A stretch of DNA of 64,000 nt, taken from assembly GCA_963721075.1 (NCBI GenBank), contig CAVRHV010000008.1, forward strand, positions 32,345 to 96,344. The letters run 5' to 3'. The DNA comes from DATFVA01 sp963721075. GTDB lineage: Bacteria; Bacteroidota; Ignavibacteria; Ignavibacteriales; Ignavibacteriaceae. Position numbers and translations under genes: made by a program. This document shows, one piece after another, positions 54,565 through 64,000 of this stretch (the first letter of the stretch is position 1; every line of letters begins with the position of its first letter). Below the pieces are notes generated by a model that ran no database searches, was not told the DNA's origin, and was given only the letters and a program-made list of their open reading frames with translations.

Positions 54565-55268
54565 TGAGTGATCAAATATTAAAATTAGAACATGTAAGAA
54601 AAACGCTTGTTAATAAAAGTGACGGCGAAGTGATTTCAAACGTTATTCTGCCGGATATTAGTTTCGAAGTTAAAAAGGGTGAGTTTTCCTCTATTACGGG
54701 AACAAGCGGATCCGGCAAGACCACCTTGCTCTATTTAATGGGAGGACTGGATAAACCGACTGAAGGAAAAGTTTATCTTGACGGTGAAGAGATATCATCG
54801 CTGAAAGAGGAAGAACTTGCGGAGATGCGCAATAAAAAACTTGGTTTTGTTTATCAGTTTCATTTCCTGCTTCCGGAATTTACTGCTCTTGAGAATGTAA
54901 TGATGCCGATGCTTGCACGCGGGCGGACCTCAATTCCTAAATCCAGAAAGAAGGCAAAAGAACTTTTGGAACAGCTTGGACTCGGGGATAAACTGCAGAG
55001 CAAACCGAACCAGCTATCCGGAGGGCAGCAGCAGAGAGTAGCCATCGCCAGAGCTCTTAGCAACGATCCTATCCTGCTCCTTGCAGACGAGCCTACCGGA
55101 AATCTTGATTCCCAAAATTCAGAAAATATCTACGATCTTTTTGAAAAGTTAAACAGGGAAAATAACCAGACCATTATAAATGTTACGCATGATGAACATT
55201 TTGCTTCAAAAACTCATAGAATAATTCATCTGGTTGACGGGAAAATAGACCAGGACAGGTATCTTTAA
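54564..55268 (+). CDS. MacB/LolD-type ABC transporter ATP-binding protein
   Basis: 234 aa. Walker A TGTSGSGKTTLLYLMGGLD, Q loop VYQFHFLLPEFTALENVMMP, signature LSGGQQQRVAIARALSNDP, Walker B LLLADEPTGNLDSQ and H-loop NVTHDEHF. It completes the adaptor-permease-permease-ATPase operon, which should extrude a hydrophobic compound or lipoprotein-like cargo. No outer-membrane channel gene is adjacent. Confidence 0.93.
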   Translation: MSDQILKLEHVRKTLVNKSDGEVISNVILPDISFEVKKGEFSSITGTSGSGKTTLLYLMGGLDKPTEGKVYLDGEEISSLKEEELAEMRNKKLGFVYQFHFLLPEFTALENVMMPMLARGRTSIPKSRKKAKELLEQLGLGDKLQSKPNQLSGGQQQRVAIARALSNDPILLLADEPTGNLDSQNSENIYDLFEKLNRENNQTIINVTHDEHFASKTHRIIHLVDGKIDQDRYL

Positions 55269-55313
55269 CCCGCAGCGTAATCCCGCAAATTTATTTCCTG
55301 CCCGTGAAGGTCA

Positions 55314-57941
55314 TTATTTCTGACTGAAGAATTTATGAAATATTCTGTTGCTCTGGATAAAGTTTTTGTAGAAGAATACTTTTACTGCATCATTAAACAA
55401 AAACCACAGCAGGGCATAAATGGTAACAGTCAGGCCCCATTTCCATCCTATAGCCGGCACAAATATTCCGTATACTCCAACCAGCAGTCCGAGCAAAGCT
55501 GTAGAAAGTGATGCAAGCAGCAGTGGTTTTGAAGGATAAGGCTTCTTAAAAAACCAGTCGCTGGTTCTCGTATTAAAGATAGTTGCATGCCCGGCAATAA
55601 TTAATTTAGTAAATATTGCAGATTGTATAAGCGGCTGGGAAAGATTCGAATAAGTTTCAAGCAAATAAAAAATAAAAAATGAAGAAACGACACCCGCCAG
55701 TCCAAGCATAGTAGAAAGTCCGAACAGTTCTCTGTTATTCCATTTAACAGGAAAAGGATCCAGTTTAGTATTGTCATAAGCAATTGTAATGATCGGTATA
55801 TCGTTCAGCAGGGCAAGTATAATTATCATAATAGCTGTTACAGGATAAAAGTTAAATATCAGGATTGAGAAAGTCATAAAGAAAATCACCCTGATTGTTT
55901 CAGCGATCCTGTAAACCGCATAACTATTCATTCTTTCAAATATCACACGTGCCTGTTTTATGGCGTCAATTATTACAGAAATTCCCGGCGCCATAAGGAC
56001 AAGGTCGGCCGCTGCTCTTGCAGCATCAGTAGCGCCTGCAACAGCAATTCCTGCATCTGCTTTCTTTAAAGCCGGTGCATCATTAACGCCGTCTCCTGTC
56101 ATGCCCACAATATGGTCTCCCTTTTGAAGCTGCTCAACAATAGTGTATTTATCTTCAGGGAACACCTGGGCAAATCCTCCGGCACCTTCTATAATTCTGA
56201 TCATATCGGAGTCGTGTTTTTTACTGCTTCTTAATCCGGAATCTTCTCCCTCAATAGCATTGGTAAATTCTTTACTAACCTCTTTCGCCAGTTCCTTTAC
56301 CTTATCTTCAGGAAGATCGGGATTTATCTGTTTGTGAATAGTTTCTGCAAGTATCTCGCTCATCTTAAGAAGCTTAAGACTTTCACCGCTCTTTAATTCA
56401 TCGGCCTCAAGAACGTTTGGATTTAATCCCAGCTGCATTGAGATCTGTTTAGCAATTGCAACATTATCGCCGGTTACCATCTTAACATTAAGTCCAAGTT
56501 TTCCCGCCTCGGCGATTGTCTCTTTTGCGTCATCTCTCGGGGGATCGAACAAAGGAATAATCCCGACAAACCGGAAATTCTTTTCACCCTCTTTTTTAAT
56601 TCCGGTTCCGAGGGTACGGTAGCCCTTCTCCGCAAATTCATTTATCGTCCTGTTAACCGAATCAGAATCCGTATCGTTAGATGACAATTTTAGTATTACC
56701 TGGGGAGCTCCCTTTGTTATATATAACCTGCTGCCGTCTTTCACAACAACAGCTTCGGTTCTTTTATGTACAGGATCGAAAGGTGTGAACTTTTCCAGCT
56801 TGTAGTCTTTTAATTTATTATATAGGTTTTTATCGGTGAGAAAATCGAATATCGGTTTCTCTATCGGATCACTATTTTCCTCTTTTGAGGATAAAGCCGC
56901 ATAAAGCATCAGATCATCAACACTAAAACCGGAGTACGTTACCGGGTCGGCTACCGACATTATATTCTTTGTTAATGTACCCGTTTTATCTGAACATAAT
57001 ACATCTATTCCTGCAAGTTCTTCAATAGATGCCAGCCGGCTTACCACGGCCTGTTTCCTGGCAAGATTTATGGCTCCCACTGCCATCGTAACCGTCAGAA
57101 CTGCCGGCAATGCCACGGGAATTGCGGCAACCGTTAGTACGAGCGAAAACCTGAGAATATTTATCATATCTTCGTGCCTGTATAGAGCCGTCAGTATTAT
57201 AAGAACGACCATAAACAGCGTTACAAATATCAGGTAATTACCTACTTTTACGACCATTTTCTGGAAATGGCTTTTTTGTTCCTTTTCTGCTTTTGCAACA
57301 AGTGAAACAGTTTTACCGAAGTATGTATTTAGACCTGTAAGAGTAACAACGGAGATCATCTCCCCCTGTTTCGCAACTGAATTTGCATATGCTGTATCAT
57401 TTGCATGCTTTGTAACCGGCAGTGATTCTCCTGTAAGAGCCGACTGATCTATTTGTATATACTCACCCTCTATCAGTTTTACATCTGCGGGAATTATCTC
57501 TCCTATCTTAATTTTAATAATATCGCCGGGCACCAGCTCTTTTGCATCCACTGATTTGAATACCCCGTCTCTCAGCACAGTTGCTTTCTTTGCCAGTTTC
57601 TGTTTAAGAACGCTCAAAGCACTGAGGGCTTTGCTCTCCTGCCAGAGGTCGATAACGGCATTCACAAATAACAGTGCGGTGATTATCCCAAAATCATCCC
57701 ACTTCTGTACAGCAGCTGAAAGTATGGCGGCAAGCTCAATCATCCATGGAATCGGTCCCCAGAATCTGCGAAGAACCCTATGCAGAAAAGTTTCCTCCTT
57801 TTCGGGCATTTCATTTAGTCCGTATTTTTTAATGCGCTCCCCGGCTTCGGCCTCAGTCAACCCCTTATTAACATCTGTATTTAGTTCTTTTAATACATCA
57901 TCAATTGATTTTTTCCCAAATTCATTTTTTTCCCCGGACAT
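55314..57941 (-). CDS. P3A-type plasma-membrane proton-efflux P-type ATPase
   Basis: About 876 aa from the ATG at 57941, which has AAGGAG 6 bases upstream; a longer in-frame start is not needed. Motifs: LTEAEAGERIKKYGLNEMPE of the cation-ATPase N-domain, IDQSALTGESLPVTK, IPVALPAVLTVTMAVGA (P3A-like membrane motif), phosphorylation site CSDKTGTLTKN and MTGDGVNDAPALKKADAGIA. The DPPR and FAQVFPEDKY segments are also family-typical. Residues about 515-580 hold a charged insert absent from shorter relatives. It pumps protons and may support pH control or acid tolerance. Confidence 0.92.
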   Translation of the reverse strand: MSGEKNEFGKKSIDDVLKELNTDVNKGLTEAEAGERIKKYGLNEMPEKEETFLHRVLRRFWGPIPWMIELAAILSAAVQKWDDFGIITALLFVNAVIDLWQESKALSALSVLKQKLAKKATVLRDGVFKSVDAKELVPGDIIKIKIGEIIPADVKLIEGEYIQIDQSALTGESLPVTKHANDTAYANSVAKQGEMISVVTLTGLNTYFGKTVSLVAKAEKEQKSHFQKMVVKVGNYLIFVTLFMVVLIILTALYRHEDMINILRFSLVLTVAAIPVALPAVLTVTMAVGAINLARKQAVVSRLASIEELAGIDVLCSDKTGTLTKNIMSVADPVTYSGFSVDDLMLYAALSSKEENSDPIEKPIFDFLTDKNLYNKLKDYKLEKFTPFDPVHKRTEAVVVKDGSRLYITKGAPQVILKLSSNDTDSDSVNRTINEFAEKGYRTLGTGIKKEGEKNFRFVGIIPLFDPPRDDAKETIAEAGKLGLNVKMVTGDNVAIAKQISMQLGLNPNVLEADELKSGESLKLLKMSEILAETIHKQINPDLPEDKVKELAKEVSKEFTNAIEGEDSGLRSSKKHDSDMIRIIEGAGGFAQVFPEDKYTIVEQLQKGDHIVGMTGDGVNDAPALKKADAGIAVAGATDAARAAADLVLMAPGISVIIDAIKQARVIFERMNSYAVYRIAETIRVIFFMTFSILIFNFYPVTAIMIIILALLNDIPIITIAYDNTKLDPFPVKWNNRELFGLSTMLGLAGVVSSFFIFYLLETYSNLSQPLIQSAIFTKLIIAGHATIFNTRTSDWFFKKPYPSKPLLLASLSTALLGLLVGVYGIFVPAIGWKWGLTVTIYALLWFLFNDAVKVFFYKNFIQSNRIFHKFFSQK

Positions 57942-58106
57942 ATTATTCTCCTTATAGAAAAATGGTGCCCTCCTCAAATATTGACATTCAAAAGTTTATG
58001 AAGTTTTGGATCGAACATTATGAAGTGTATCACACGCCCTTTTTATCGGTTCCTGTTAACTGCTTTCGTGTATATAAGTACTAACTGAAGGCAGAGGGAT
58101 AAGATT

Positions 58107-58138
58107 TTGCCCGGCAGCGTAGGCTCTGCCGGGCAAAT
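58107..58138. other. Strong hairpin between two minus-strand genes
   Basis: A perfect 12-bp inverted repeat, TTTGCCCGGCAG (58107-58118) and CTGCCGGGCAAA (58127-58138), with an 8-base loop. It lies 30 bases beyond the stop of the beta-helix gene. Neither strand has the T run of a classical terminator, so it may be an mRNA-end stabiliser or a repeat-like element. Confidence 0.65.
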
Positions 58139-58168
58139 ATTATATGAAATTAAATTTATCGCAGATTA

Positions 58169-59944
58169 TTATTGGAGTAAAATCATTTTCCTGGATTCTG
58201 TGAAAGAACCAGCCTCTATGCGATAAAAATAAATTCCGCTTGATAAATTGGAAGCATTAAATTTAATAGTATAAACTCCCTGTTCCTTTACTTCATTCAC
58301 CAGCGTAGTTACTTCATTACCGAGGACATCATATACCTTTAATACAACATTACCTCTCTGCGAAACAGAGTATTGAATTTCTGTTGTCGGATTAAAGGGA
58401 TTAGGAAAGTTCTGCTTCAAACTATATTTGGCCGGAACAGGCAGATCTGCTTCTATTATATCTGAATACTCGTAACCTCCTGCGATATCGATCTGTTTCA
58501 GTCTGTAATAAAATGTCCCTGCTTTGTCAGGCTGATCAGAATATGTATAGTTTTGTTTTTCTGTTGTAGTGCCGAAGCCGTACACAAATCCTATCTTATT
58601 AAAACTGATATTGTCATCACTTCTTTCAATTTCAAAACCACTGTTATTAATCTCCGTTGCGGTAGTCCATTTTAGTATAACGGTATTCTTGCTTATCGAT
58701 GATGTAAAGGAGATCAATTCAACAGGTACAGGGACGTCATATTCATAAGCCCCAATATCAACCGTGTCTTCTGATATTCTCTGATGAGCTGCGAGGTCGA
58801 GATCAGGCAGCCATAAACCGGTGGTATCGGGTGTCCCGGCGTTTCTGCACGGAGAAAATTCCTGTATAGCATAGGGGTCATTGCCCCCTCCAACGAAAAG
58901 AGGATCTTCGGATATATTACCGGTTCCCGGAATTACTGTGTTTATATCAGAATATTCTACTACAATCGTACTCTGATTAAATGCCAGGTCATCGGGGCTA
59001 TTTCCCCATACAATACAATTTTGAACTGAACCGGTGCTTTGATAAAACCAGATCCCCGCACCTGTCTGACCAGCAGTATTATTTACTAATGTACAGTTTA
59101 TAATTGTGGGATCAGAAACTGAAAATCCCATTGCGCCGCCATTACCATATGTACTTATATTACCCGAGAAAAGACAGTTTATAATTACAGGAGCACTATT
59201 CGATGCGGTATAAAGACCGCACACTGCACCGGCCGAGTTATTAACTATTCGGCAGTTTTCCAGTCTGAACATAGCTCCGTTCCACCCGGATACTCCTGCT
59301 CCGAAAGCAGTTGCATAGCCGTTTGTCATAAGTGTATTCTTAATTTTCGGGTTTGATGCGTCTATGTAAAAAGCCCCGCCGTAAAAATCGCACGTGCTGT
59401 TATCAAAAGTACAATATTGAATGTCAGGACTTGAATTTGCAAGCAGACAAACCGCCCCGCCGTCATATGCCGCATAATTATTTAAGAACAGACAATTTTG
59501 GAAAAGAATGGAGGATGAAGCTTCTGCGTAGATTGCCCCGCCTCTATTTTCAGCTTCGGTTGATCCTGTTGCTTTTCCGTTGGCAAACAGGCAATAGATA
59601 AATTTTGAACTATCCATCCCGTTAGTATTCAAATTAAATAATCTTATCCCATGCCAGCCGGTGGTTACATCCTGAGCAGTAAACTTGATAGTATCGTTTT
59701 GCGTTCCCAAAGCCAGTACTCTGCCGTTAACAGTCAGTTGATAATGCCCCTGAAAATTTACTGTTACACCCGGATCAATTGTTAATGTTGATCCGGAAAC
59801 AACAGAAATATCACCCGTAATAAGATAAGGACTTCCGGCAAGTGACCAGGTTCCGCTGACGTTTCCCGGCGTAATAATAGTCTGTGCAAAACAGAAACCT
59901 GTGAAGAGCAATGAGATAATAGTGGTAGTAATCTTTCTTTTCAT
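58169..59944 (-). CDS. Secreted right-handed beta-helix protein with T9SS type A tail
   Basis: 591 aa from the ATG at 59944 (GGGAG just upstream; the longer reading lacks a signal). Signal peptide (KITTTIISLLFTGFCFAQ), then a parallel beta-helix of many rungs (NCLFLNNYAAYDGGAVCLLA, NPKIKNTLMTNGYATAFGAG, DPTIINCTLVNNTAGQTGAG), as in pectin-lyase-like or polymorphic outer membrane proteins. A fibronectin-like segment (INNSGFEIERSDDNISFNKI) precedes the tail (KQNFPNPFNPTTEIQYSVSQ ... SFTESRKMILLQ). No catalytic lyase site was seen. Confidence 0.9.
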   Translation of the reverse strand: MKRKITTTIISLLFTGFCFAQTIITPGNVSGTWSLAGSPYLITGDISVVSGSTLTIDPGVTVNFQGHYQLTVNGRVLALGTQNDTIKFTAQDVTTGWHGIRLFNLNTNGMDSSKFIYCLFANGKATGSTEAENRGGAIYAEASSSILFQNCLFLNNYAAYDGGAVCLLANSSPDIQYCTFDNSTCDFYGGAFYIDASNPKIKNTLMTNGYATAFGAGVSGWNGAMFRLENCRIVNNSAGAVCGLYTASNSAPVIINCLFSGNISTYGNGGAMGFSVSDPTIINCTLVNNTAGQTGAGIWFYQSTGSVQNCIVWGNSPDDLAFNQSTIVVEYSDINTVIPGTGNISEDPLFVGGGNDPYAIQEFSPCRNAGTPDTTGLWLPDLDLAAHQRISEDTVDIGAYEYDVPVPVELISFTSSISKNTVILKWTTATEINNSGFEIERSDDNISFNKIGFVYGFGTTTEKQNYTYSDQPDKAGTFYYRLKQIDIAGGYEYSDIIEADLPVPAKYSLKQNFPNPFNPTTEIQYSVSQRGNVVLKVYDVLGNEVTTLVNEVKEQGVYTIKFNASNLSSGIYFYRIEAGSFTESRKMILLQ

Positions 59945-60191
59945 AATCTCCCTCTGAATTATTTTTTTGAAATCTGAATTTCTCCCTTGAATTTTTAAGG
60001 ATCTTCCTTGCAAAAATCCTTATTGAACTTAAACCAAGTTACTGAAAAACAAGAAAAGAAACATAGCTGAAAATTAAGACTGGAGACTTACGGATAATTA
60101 CCCGGGGAAAATCATTTTTAATCAATTTATCGTAAAGGAAGTTGCTATTTTTTTGCTATTTTGTTCACATCAATTCAGAACTTTATCTCCT

Positions 60192-62336
60192 ATGCAAAAA
60201 TTTTTATTCGCTTTCTGTCTGATTTCACTAATATTTTCTCTGCCTGCCTTTGCGCAGACAAAAATTACCGGAAGGGTTACAGATAAAAATAAAGCAGCTT
60301 TACCCGGGGCGAATATTTACATCAAAAATACCTATGACGGCACTACATCTGATATTGATGGCACATTTTCATTTTCCACTGATGAAACAGGAGAGGCTGT
60401 TCTGGTAGTTAGTTTTGTCGGTTATAAAACAAGTGAAACAGCCATATCATTTAATGGAGGAACTGAAAACGTCGATATAGTTCTCGAGGAAGAATCAACC
60501 GAGCTTGGAACAGTTGTAATCTCCGCAGGTTCCTTTGAAGCAAGCGACGAAAAGAAGGCAGTAATACTCAGACCTCTGGATATTGTAACAACTGCAGGTG
60601 CTATGGCAGATACGTATTCCGCGTTGAAAACTCTCCCCGGAACACAGCAAATAGGTGAAACAGAAGGCTTATTTGTCCGAGGCGGTTCAGCTTATGAAAC
60701 AAAAACAATCATTGACGAAATGATCGTTCAGAACCCGTTCTATTCCAAGGTACCTGACATACCCTCACGCGGAAGATTTTCTCCTTTTTTATTTAAAGGG
60801 ACAGTATTCAGTACCGGTGGTTATTCAGCTCAGTACGGCGAAGCACTATCATCAGTTCTGGTTTTAAAGACACAGGACCTGGCTCCTAAAACACAGACAT
60901 CTTTAAGTCTTATGATGCTTGGACTCGGCGGCTCTCATGTTCAAAGATGGGAAAATACATCTCTGGCTTTTGAAGCCAATTATTTTAACCTGTCGCCATA
61001 TTATCAAACATTCAAACAAAGAACTGACTGGAACAGTGCTCCCGAAGGAATAGATCTTTCTGTGAATCTCAGGCAAAAAACTTCCGATACAGGAATGCTT
61101 AAAGTCTTTTCAAGCTTCAGCAACGGAAGGCTGTCTTTATATAACTTGAATCTTGACGACCTTGTCACGAAAGAATATTTCGGTTCGAAAGATTATAATT
61201 ATTTTCTGAATACTAATTACCGGGAAATTTTCGGAAATGACTGGACTTTCTTTGCCGGGTACTCTTTCAGTGATGACAACCAGAAGATTGATCTGGCTTC
61301 CGATAGAGTGGTAAATGACGAAAAACTTAATACCGCAAAAGTCACGGTTTCAAAAGAGATAATAAACAAATCCTATATTCTGTTCGGGGGAGAGATCCTG
61401 CATTATAATTACAGGAACTTATTTGACAGGTACACTACGACATTGAATGAAGTATTTGGTGCGGGCTTTGTCGAATCCGATATGTTTCTCACTGATGATA
61501 TCGCATTAAGGATCGGACTCAGATCCGAATACTCAAAGCTGCTTAATAAATCGAATCTTGCGCCCAGAATTTCTGCCGCTTACCGGCTTGGAAACTATGA
61601 TCAATTGAACTTTGCATATGGAAACTTTTATGAAGTTCCGGAAAAGGAATTCCTTCTGTATACAAAGAATTTTAATTTTGAAAGATCAACTCATTATATC
61701 GCCAATTACCAGTATCTTGGGGATAATATAACGTTCAGAGTAGAAGTTTACTATAAAAATTATTCTGATCTTGCAAAAGGGAATGTTTATACCTATCCGC
61801 AAATGAATTTACCCGATGTTCAATTTGGAAGCTATGGCAGGGGATACGCAAGAGGAATTGATATTTTCTGGCGCGACAGACAGACATTTGACCTGACGGA
61901 TTACTGGATTTCATATTCATACCTTGATACAAAACGCGATTACAGGAATTACCCGGTTCTTGCTCAGCCGACATTTGCAACTCCGCATACCTTTTCGGTT
62001 GTTGTAAAACGATGGGTTCCCGAAATCGCCTCAAGTGTTGGATTAACTTATTCTTATGCTACCGGAAGACCATATTTCAATCCGAATAACCCGGAATTCT
62101 TAAAAGACAAGACCAAAGCCTATCAGAACTTAAGTTTTAATATAAGTTTACTTACAAATATTTTTAATAATTTTACCGTTATATATGCTTCACTGGATAA
62201 CCTTCTCGGTTACAATAATATATATAACTACAGGTATTCGTCCGACGGTTCTATCAGAATGCCTGTTGTCGCCCCCGAACTGAGATCTTTTTTTATCGGG
62301 ATGTTTATTTCCCTCGGGGAAACAAGTCCATATTAA
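60192..62336 (+). CDS. TonB-dependent receptor with carboxypeptidase-regulatory-like domain
   Basis: About 714 aa from the ATG at 60192, which starts the signal peptide (FLFAFCLISLIFSLPAFAQ). Residues about 22-105 form the CarboxypepD_reg-like domain (ITGRVTDKNKAALPGANIYI), followed by a plug (YSALKTLPGTQQIGETEGLF VRGG) and a barrel of about 22 strands. The ligand is unknown. It differs from the receptor at 21248 and lies away from sugar genes. The next gene, 15 bases on, is a likely partner. Confidence 0.92.
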   Translation: MQKFLFAFCLISLIFSLPAFAQTKITGRVTDKNKAALPGANIYIKNTYDGTTSDIDGTFSFSTDETGEAVLVVSFVGYKTSETAISFNGGTENVDIVLEEESTELGTVVISAGSFEASDEKKAVILRPLDIVTTAGAMADTYSALKTLPGTQQIGETEGLFVRGGSAYETKTIIDEMIVQNPFYSKVPDIPSRGRFSPFLFKGTVFSTGGYSAQYGEALSSVLVLKTQDLAPKTQTSLSLMMLGLGGSHVQRWENTSLAFEANYFNLSPYYQTFKQRTDWNSAPEGIDLSVNLRQKTSDTGMLKVFSSFSNGRLSLYNLNLDDLVTKEYFGSKDYNYFLNTNYREIFGNDWTFFAGYSFSDDNQKIDLASDRVVNDEKLNTAKVTVSKEIINKSYILFGGEILHYNYRNLFDRYTTTLNEVFGAGFVESDMFLTDDIALRIGLRSEYSKLLNKSNLAPRISAAYRLGNYDQLNFAYGNFYEVPEKEFLLYTKNFNFERSTHYIANYQYLGDNITFRVEVYYKNYSDLAKGNVYTYPQMNLPDVQFGSYGRGYARGIDIFWRDRQTFDLTDYWISYSYLDTKRDYRNYPVLAQPTFATPHTFSVVVKRWVPEIASSVGLTYSYATGRPYFNPNNPEFLKDKTKAYQNLSFNISLLTNIFNNFTVIYASLDNLLGYNNIYNYRYSSDGSIRMPVVAPELRSFFIGMFISLGETSPY

Positions 62337-62351
62337 TCAAAGGAGAATAAA

Positions 62352-63011
62352 ATGAGGCTATTATTTGTAATATTATTATCACTGGCTGCTTTTGCCGGTA
62401 TTCATCCTCAGGACCGCTATGAAAAAGCTATGAAGAAAAATCTTTCTATGATGGACTCCGCCAAAACTGTTGAAGACTTTCTACAGACTGCGAATGGCTT
62501 TGAAAGAATCGCGCTGGCTGAAAAAGATAAATGGCTTCCTTATTATAACTCATCACTGGCTTATACAATCGCAAGTTTTTCTGACACAATAGCAGCAAAA
62601 AAAGATGGTTACCTGGATAATGCAGACAAATTTATTTCGACTGCCGATTCACTGGAACCTAATAACTCTGAAATTTACACCTTAAAAGGAATGATAGCCC
62701 AGGCACGGATGCAGGTGGATCCAATGAACAGATGGTCGAAATACGGACCAATGTCAGACCAGTATTTCAAAAAGGCAGTGAAAATTGATTCACTGAATCC
62801 AAGACCGGATTACCTGGTAGGGATCGGAATTTATTATACACCGGAACAGTTCGGCGGCGGGCCGCAAAAGGCAAAGCCATACCTGGAAAAATCGCTTGAA
62901 AAATTTAATCAGTTTAAACCGGAAAACGATTTAATGCCCAATTGGGGAAGGAGGGAAGTTGAAAGATTATTAAAAAATATTGCCGTTTCAGATACAACCC
63001 GGACAAAATAA
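62352..63011 (+). CDS. Secreted TPR-like protein, partner of TonB receptor
   Basis: 219 aa. Signal peptide (LFVILLSLAAFAGIHPQ), then helical repeats resembling TPRs (NADKFISTADSLEPNNSEIY, FKKAVKIDSLNPRPDYLVGI) and a G/Q/F-rich turn (YYTPEQFGGGPQKAKPYL) where a canonical TPR would continue. Proteins of this shape sit after TonB receptors in this phylum; their exact role is not known. AAGGAG lies before the ATG. Confidence 0.75.
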   Translation: MRLLFVILLSLAAFAGIHPQDRYEKAMKKNLSMMDSAKTVEDFLQTANGFERIALAEKDKWLPYYNSSLAYTIASFSDTIAAKKDGYLDNADKFISTADSLEPNNSEIYTLKGMIAQARMQVDPMNRWSKYGPMSDQYFKKAVKIDSLNPRPDYLVGIGIYYTPEQFGGGPQKAKPYLEKSLEKFNQFKPENDLMPNWGRREVERLLKNIAVSDTTRTK

Positions 63012-63145
63012 ATTTGCTCAAGTAATACAGAAAACATTCAGTCTGTTTTATTGCCGTGGACAATAAATGATGTATACAATTTAGATTGAACGCAGGATTC
63101 AGCAATACCGCCTTATTTATATTAAATAATTAAAAAGGACCATAT

Positions 63146-64000
63146 ATGGTTTCAAATATTCAGAGAGAAAAAGCCGAACTGTTCCTGAAATATCATCAGG
63201 ATAAGGAAATACTTGTTCTGTTAAACTCGTGGGATCCCGGAAGTTCCAGATTAGTGGAAGCCTGCGGCTTCAAAGCGGTGGCAACAACAAGTATGGGTAT
63301 AGCAGCTTCATTCGGGTATCCCGATTCCCAGGTAATAACTTTATCAGAGATGCTTCAGGCTATAAAGGGTATAGTTAATGGCGTGAAGGTGCCGGTAACT
63401 GTGGATATAGAAGCGGGGTATGGAGACAATATTGATGTAGTAATTGATTCTGTTAAGAAGATAATAGCAACAGGTATAGCTGGAATAAATATTGAGGACA
63501 GTATTGATTTAAGTCCGGCCCTGATTGATGAGACAGAATTCTGCGAACGAATATCAGCAATTCGTGAACTATCAGATTCACTGGGCTTTCATTTGGTAAT
63601 TAATGCAAGAACGGATTCATTTTATACTTCATCAGGTTCTACGCGGGAAAAATTAGCCGAGTCAATAAGGCGCGGCAATAAATACCGGGAAGCCGGTGCC
63701 GACTGCATCTTTGTGCAGCCCGTATCGGATAAAGAAACGATAGCGACACTGGTTAAGGAAATTAATGCACCTATAAATATCCTTGCGAATCCCGGGATTG
63801 GGGGAGGACTGCCGCCGTCTGTAAGCGAACTTCAGGATCTGGGGGTTGCCCGTTTAAGTCTTGGTTCAGCCTTGATGAAAGCCACGTTGGCGCTGATGAA
63901 AAAAGTAGCTGACGAACTGACCGGAAAAGGGACTTATAATATATTAATGGATACCCTAACTCCGCTTCCCGAAACCGCAATAGCTTATAAGATGGCAATA
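63146..64000 (+). CDS. Isocitrate lyase/PEP mutase family protein, 3' end beyond window
   Basis: The frame is open from the ATG at 63146 to the window end (285 codons, no stop). It reads VLLNSWDPGSSRLVEACGFK, ATTSMGIAASFGYPDSQVI, VTVDIEAGYGDN, AGINIEDS and VINARTDSFY, the order of the PEP mutase/isocitrate lyase superfamily with the Asp and Glu metal ligands. It lacks the KxCGH loop of true isocitrate lyase, so a 2-methylisocitrate-lyase-like or oxaloacetate/PEP-phosphonate enzyme is more likely. A promoter cannot be placed. Confidence 0.85.
   Translation, partial: MVSNIQREKAELFLKYHQDKEILVLLNSWDPGSSRLVEACGFKAVATTSMGIAASFGYPDSQVITLSEMLQAIKGIVNGVKVPVTVDIEAGYGDNIDVVIDSVKKIIATGIAGINIEDSIDLSPALIDETEFCERISAIRELSDSLGFHLVINARTDSFYTSSGSTREKLAESIRRGNKYREAGADCIFVQPVSDKETIATLVKEINAPINILANPGIGGGLPPSVSELQDLGVARLSLGSALMKATLALMKKVADELTGKGTYNILMDTLTPLPETAIAYKMAI

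Noticed and set aside
58107..58138. The 12-bp hairpin as a Rho-independent terminator
   Set aside because: Neither strand has a T run after the stem, so it is listed only as a hairpin.
1..64000. CRISPR arrays, tRNA or rRNA genes
   Set aside because: No regularly spaced repeats or recognisable RNA gene sequences were found on reading the window; a dedicated search was not possible.

Overview
The window reads as chromosome of a Bacteroidota/Chlorobiota-group bacterium, most likely an Ignavibacteria relative. The grounds are three secreted proteins ending in type IX secretion (T9SS) type A sorting tails of the form QNYPNPFNPTT, a PorV-like beta-barrel protein, TonB receptors with N-terminal carboxypeptidase-regulatory-like domains but no SusD partner, a promoter-like TTG/TAnnTTT site, and a quinol nitric oxide reductase beside cytochrome bd. 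No tRNA, rRNA, CRISPR array or recognisable transposase was seen.

Layout. (1) 1-3378, minus strand: a tetR-emrA-emrB-tolC multidrug efflux operon, with a TetR operator over the start and a single-base frameshift in both emrA and emrB. (2) 3410-9268: an intergenic block with six 11-bp tandem repeats, a HAD phosphatase and a small unknown gene, then cydAB (cydB frameshifted) followed by nfnA and a truncated nfnB. (3) 9299-14005: a NUDIX hydrolase, then a nitric oxide island of a cysteine-free CRP/FNR regulator, a DUF2249 protein, a small heme-copper-oxidase-like membrane protein and qNOR. Overlapping palindromes precede the island and qNOR carries a local triple frameshift. (4) 14034-44769: a HisN-like phosphatase, then a roughly 30-kb collinear glycan locus. 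It holds a LacI regulator with a perfect 20-bp operator, a zinc alcohol dehydrogenase, a T9SS protein made of two near-identical halves, a pair of DUF1670-like DNA-binding proteins, a TonB receptor, a 1083-aa secreted protein, a PorV-like protein, a parvulin foldase, an ABC sugar importer without its ATPase, two GH130 enzymes, two (alpha/alpha)6-barrel glycosidase-like proteins, a GH2 beta-mannosidase and a 1053-aa LamG/T9SS protein. (5) 44855-64000: a SpoIIE-type phosphatase, a DsrE remnant beside a ChrA transporter with a duplicated tail, a Crp/Fnr-type regulator, small redox/stress genes, a CHRD protein, a MacAB/Lol-like efflux operon, a P3A proton ATPase, a beta-helix T9SS protein, a second TonB receptor with a partner, and a PEP mutase/isocitrate lyase family gene cut by the window end.

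How the genes work together (inference). The central locus looks built to bind a beta-mannan or mannoside at the surface, take fragments through the TonB receptor, import them by ABC transport and split them by GH130 phosphorolysis and GH2 hydrolysis, under LacI control. The cyd/nfn and NO genes support microaerobic respiration and NO detoxification.

Quality. Five genes carry indels in otherwise intact family sequence, several at short homopolymers. They may be consensus errors. One, in the glycosidase at 36576, sits exactly on an in-phase U UUA AAA slippery heptamer and deserves a check.
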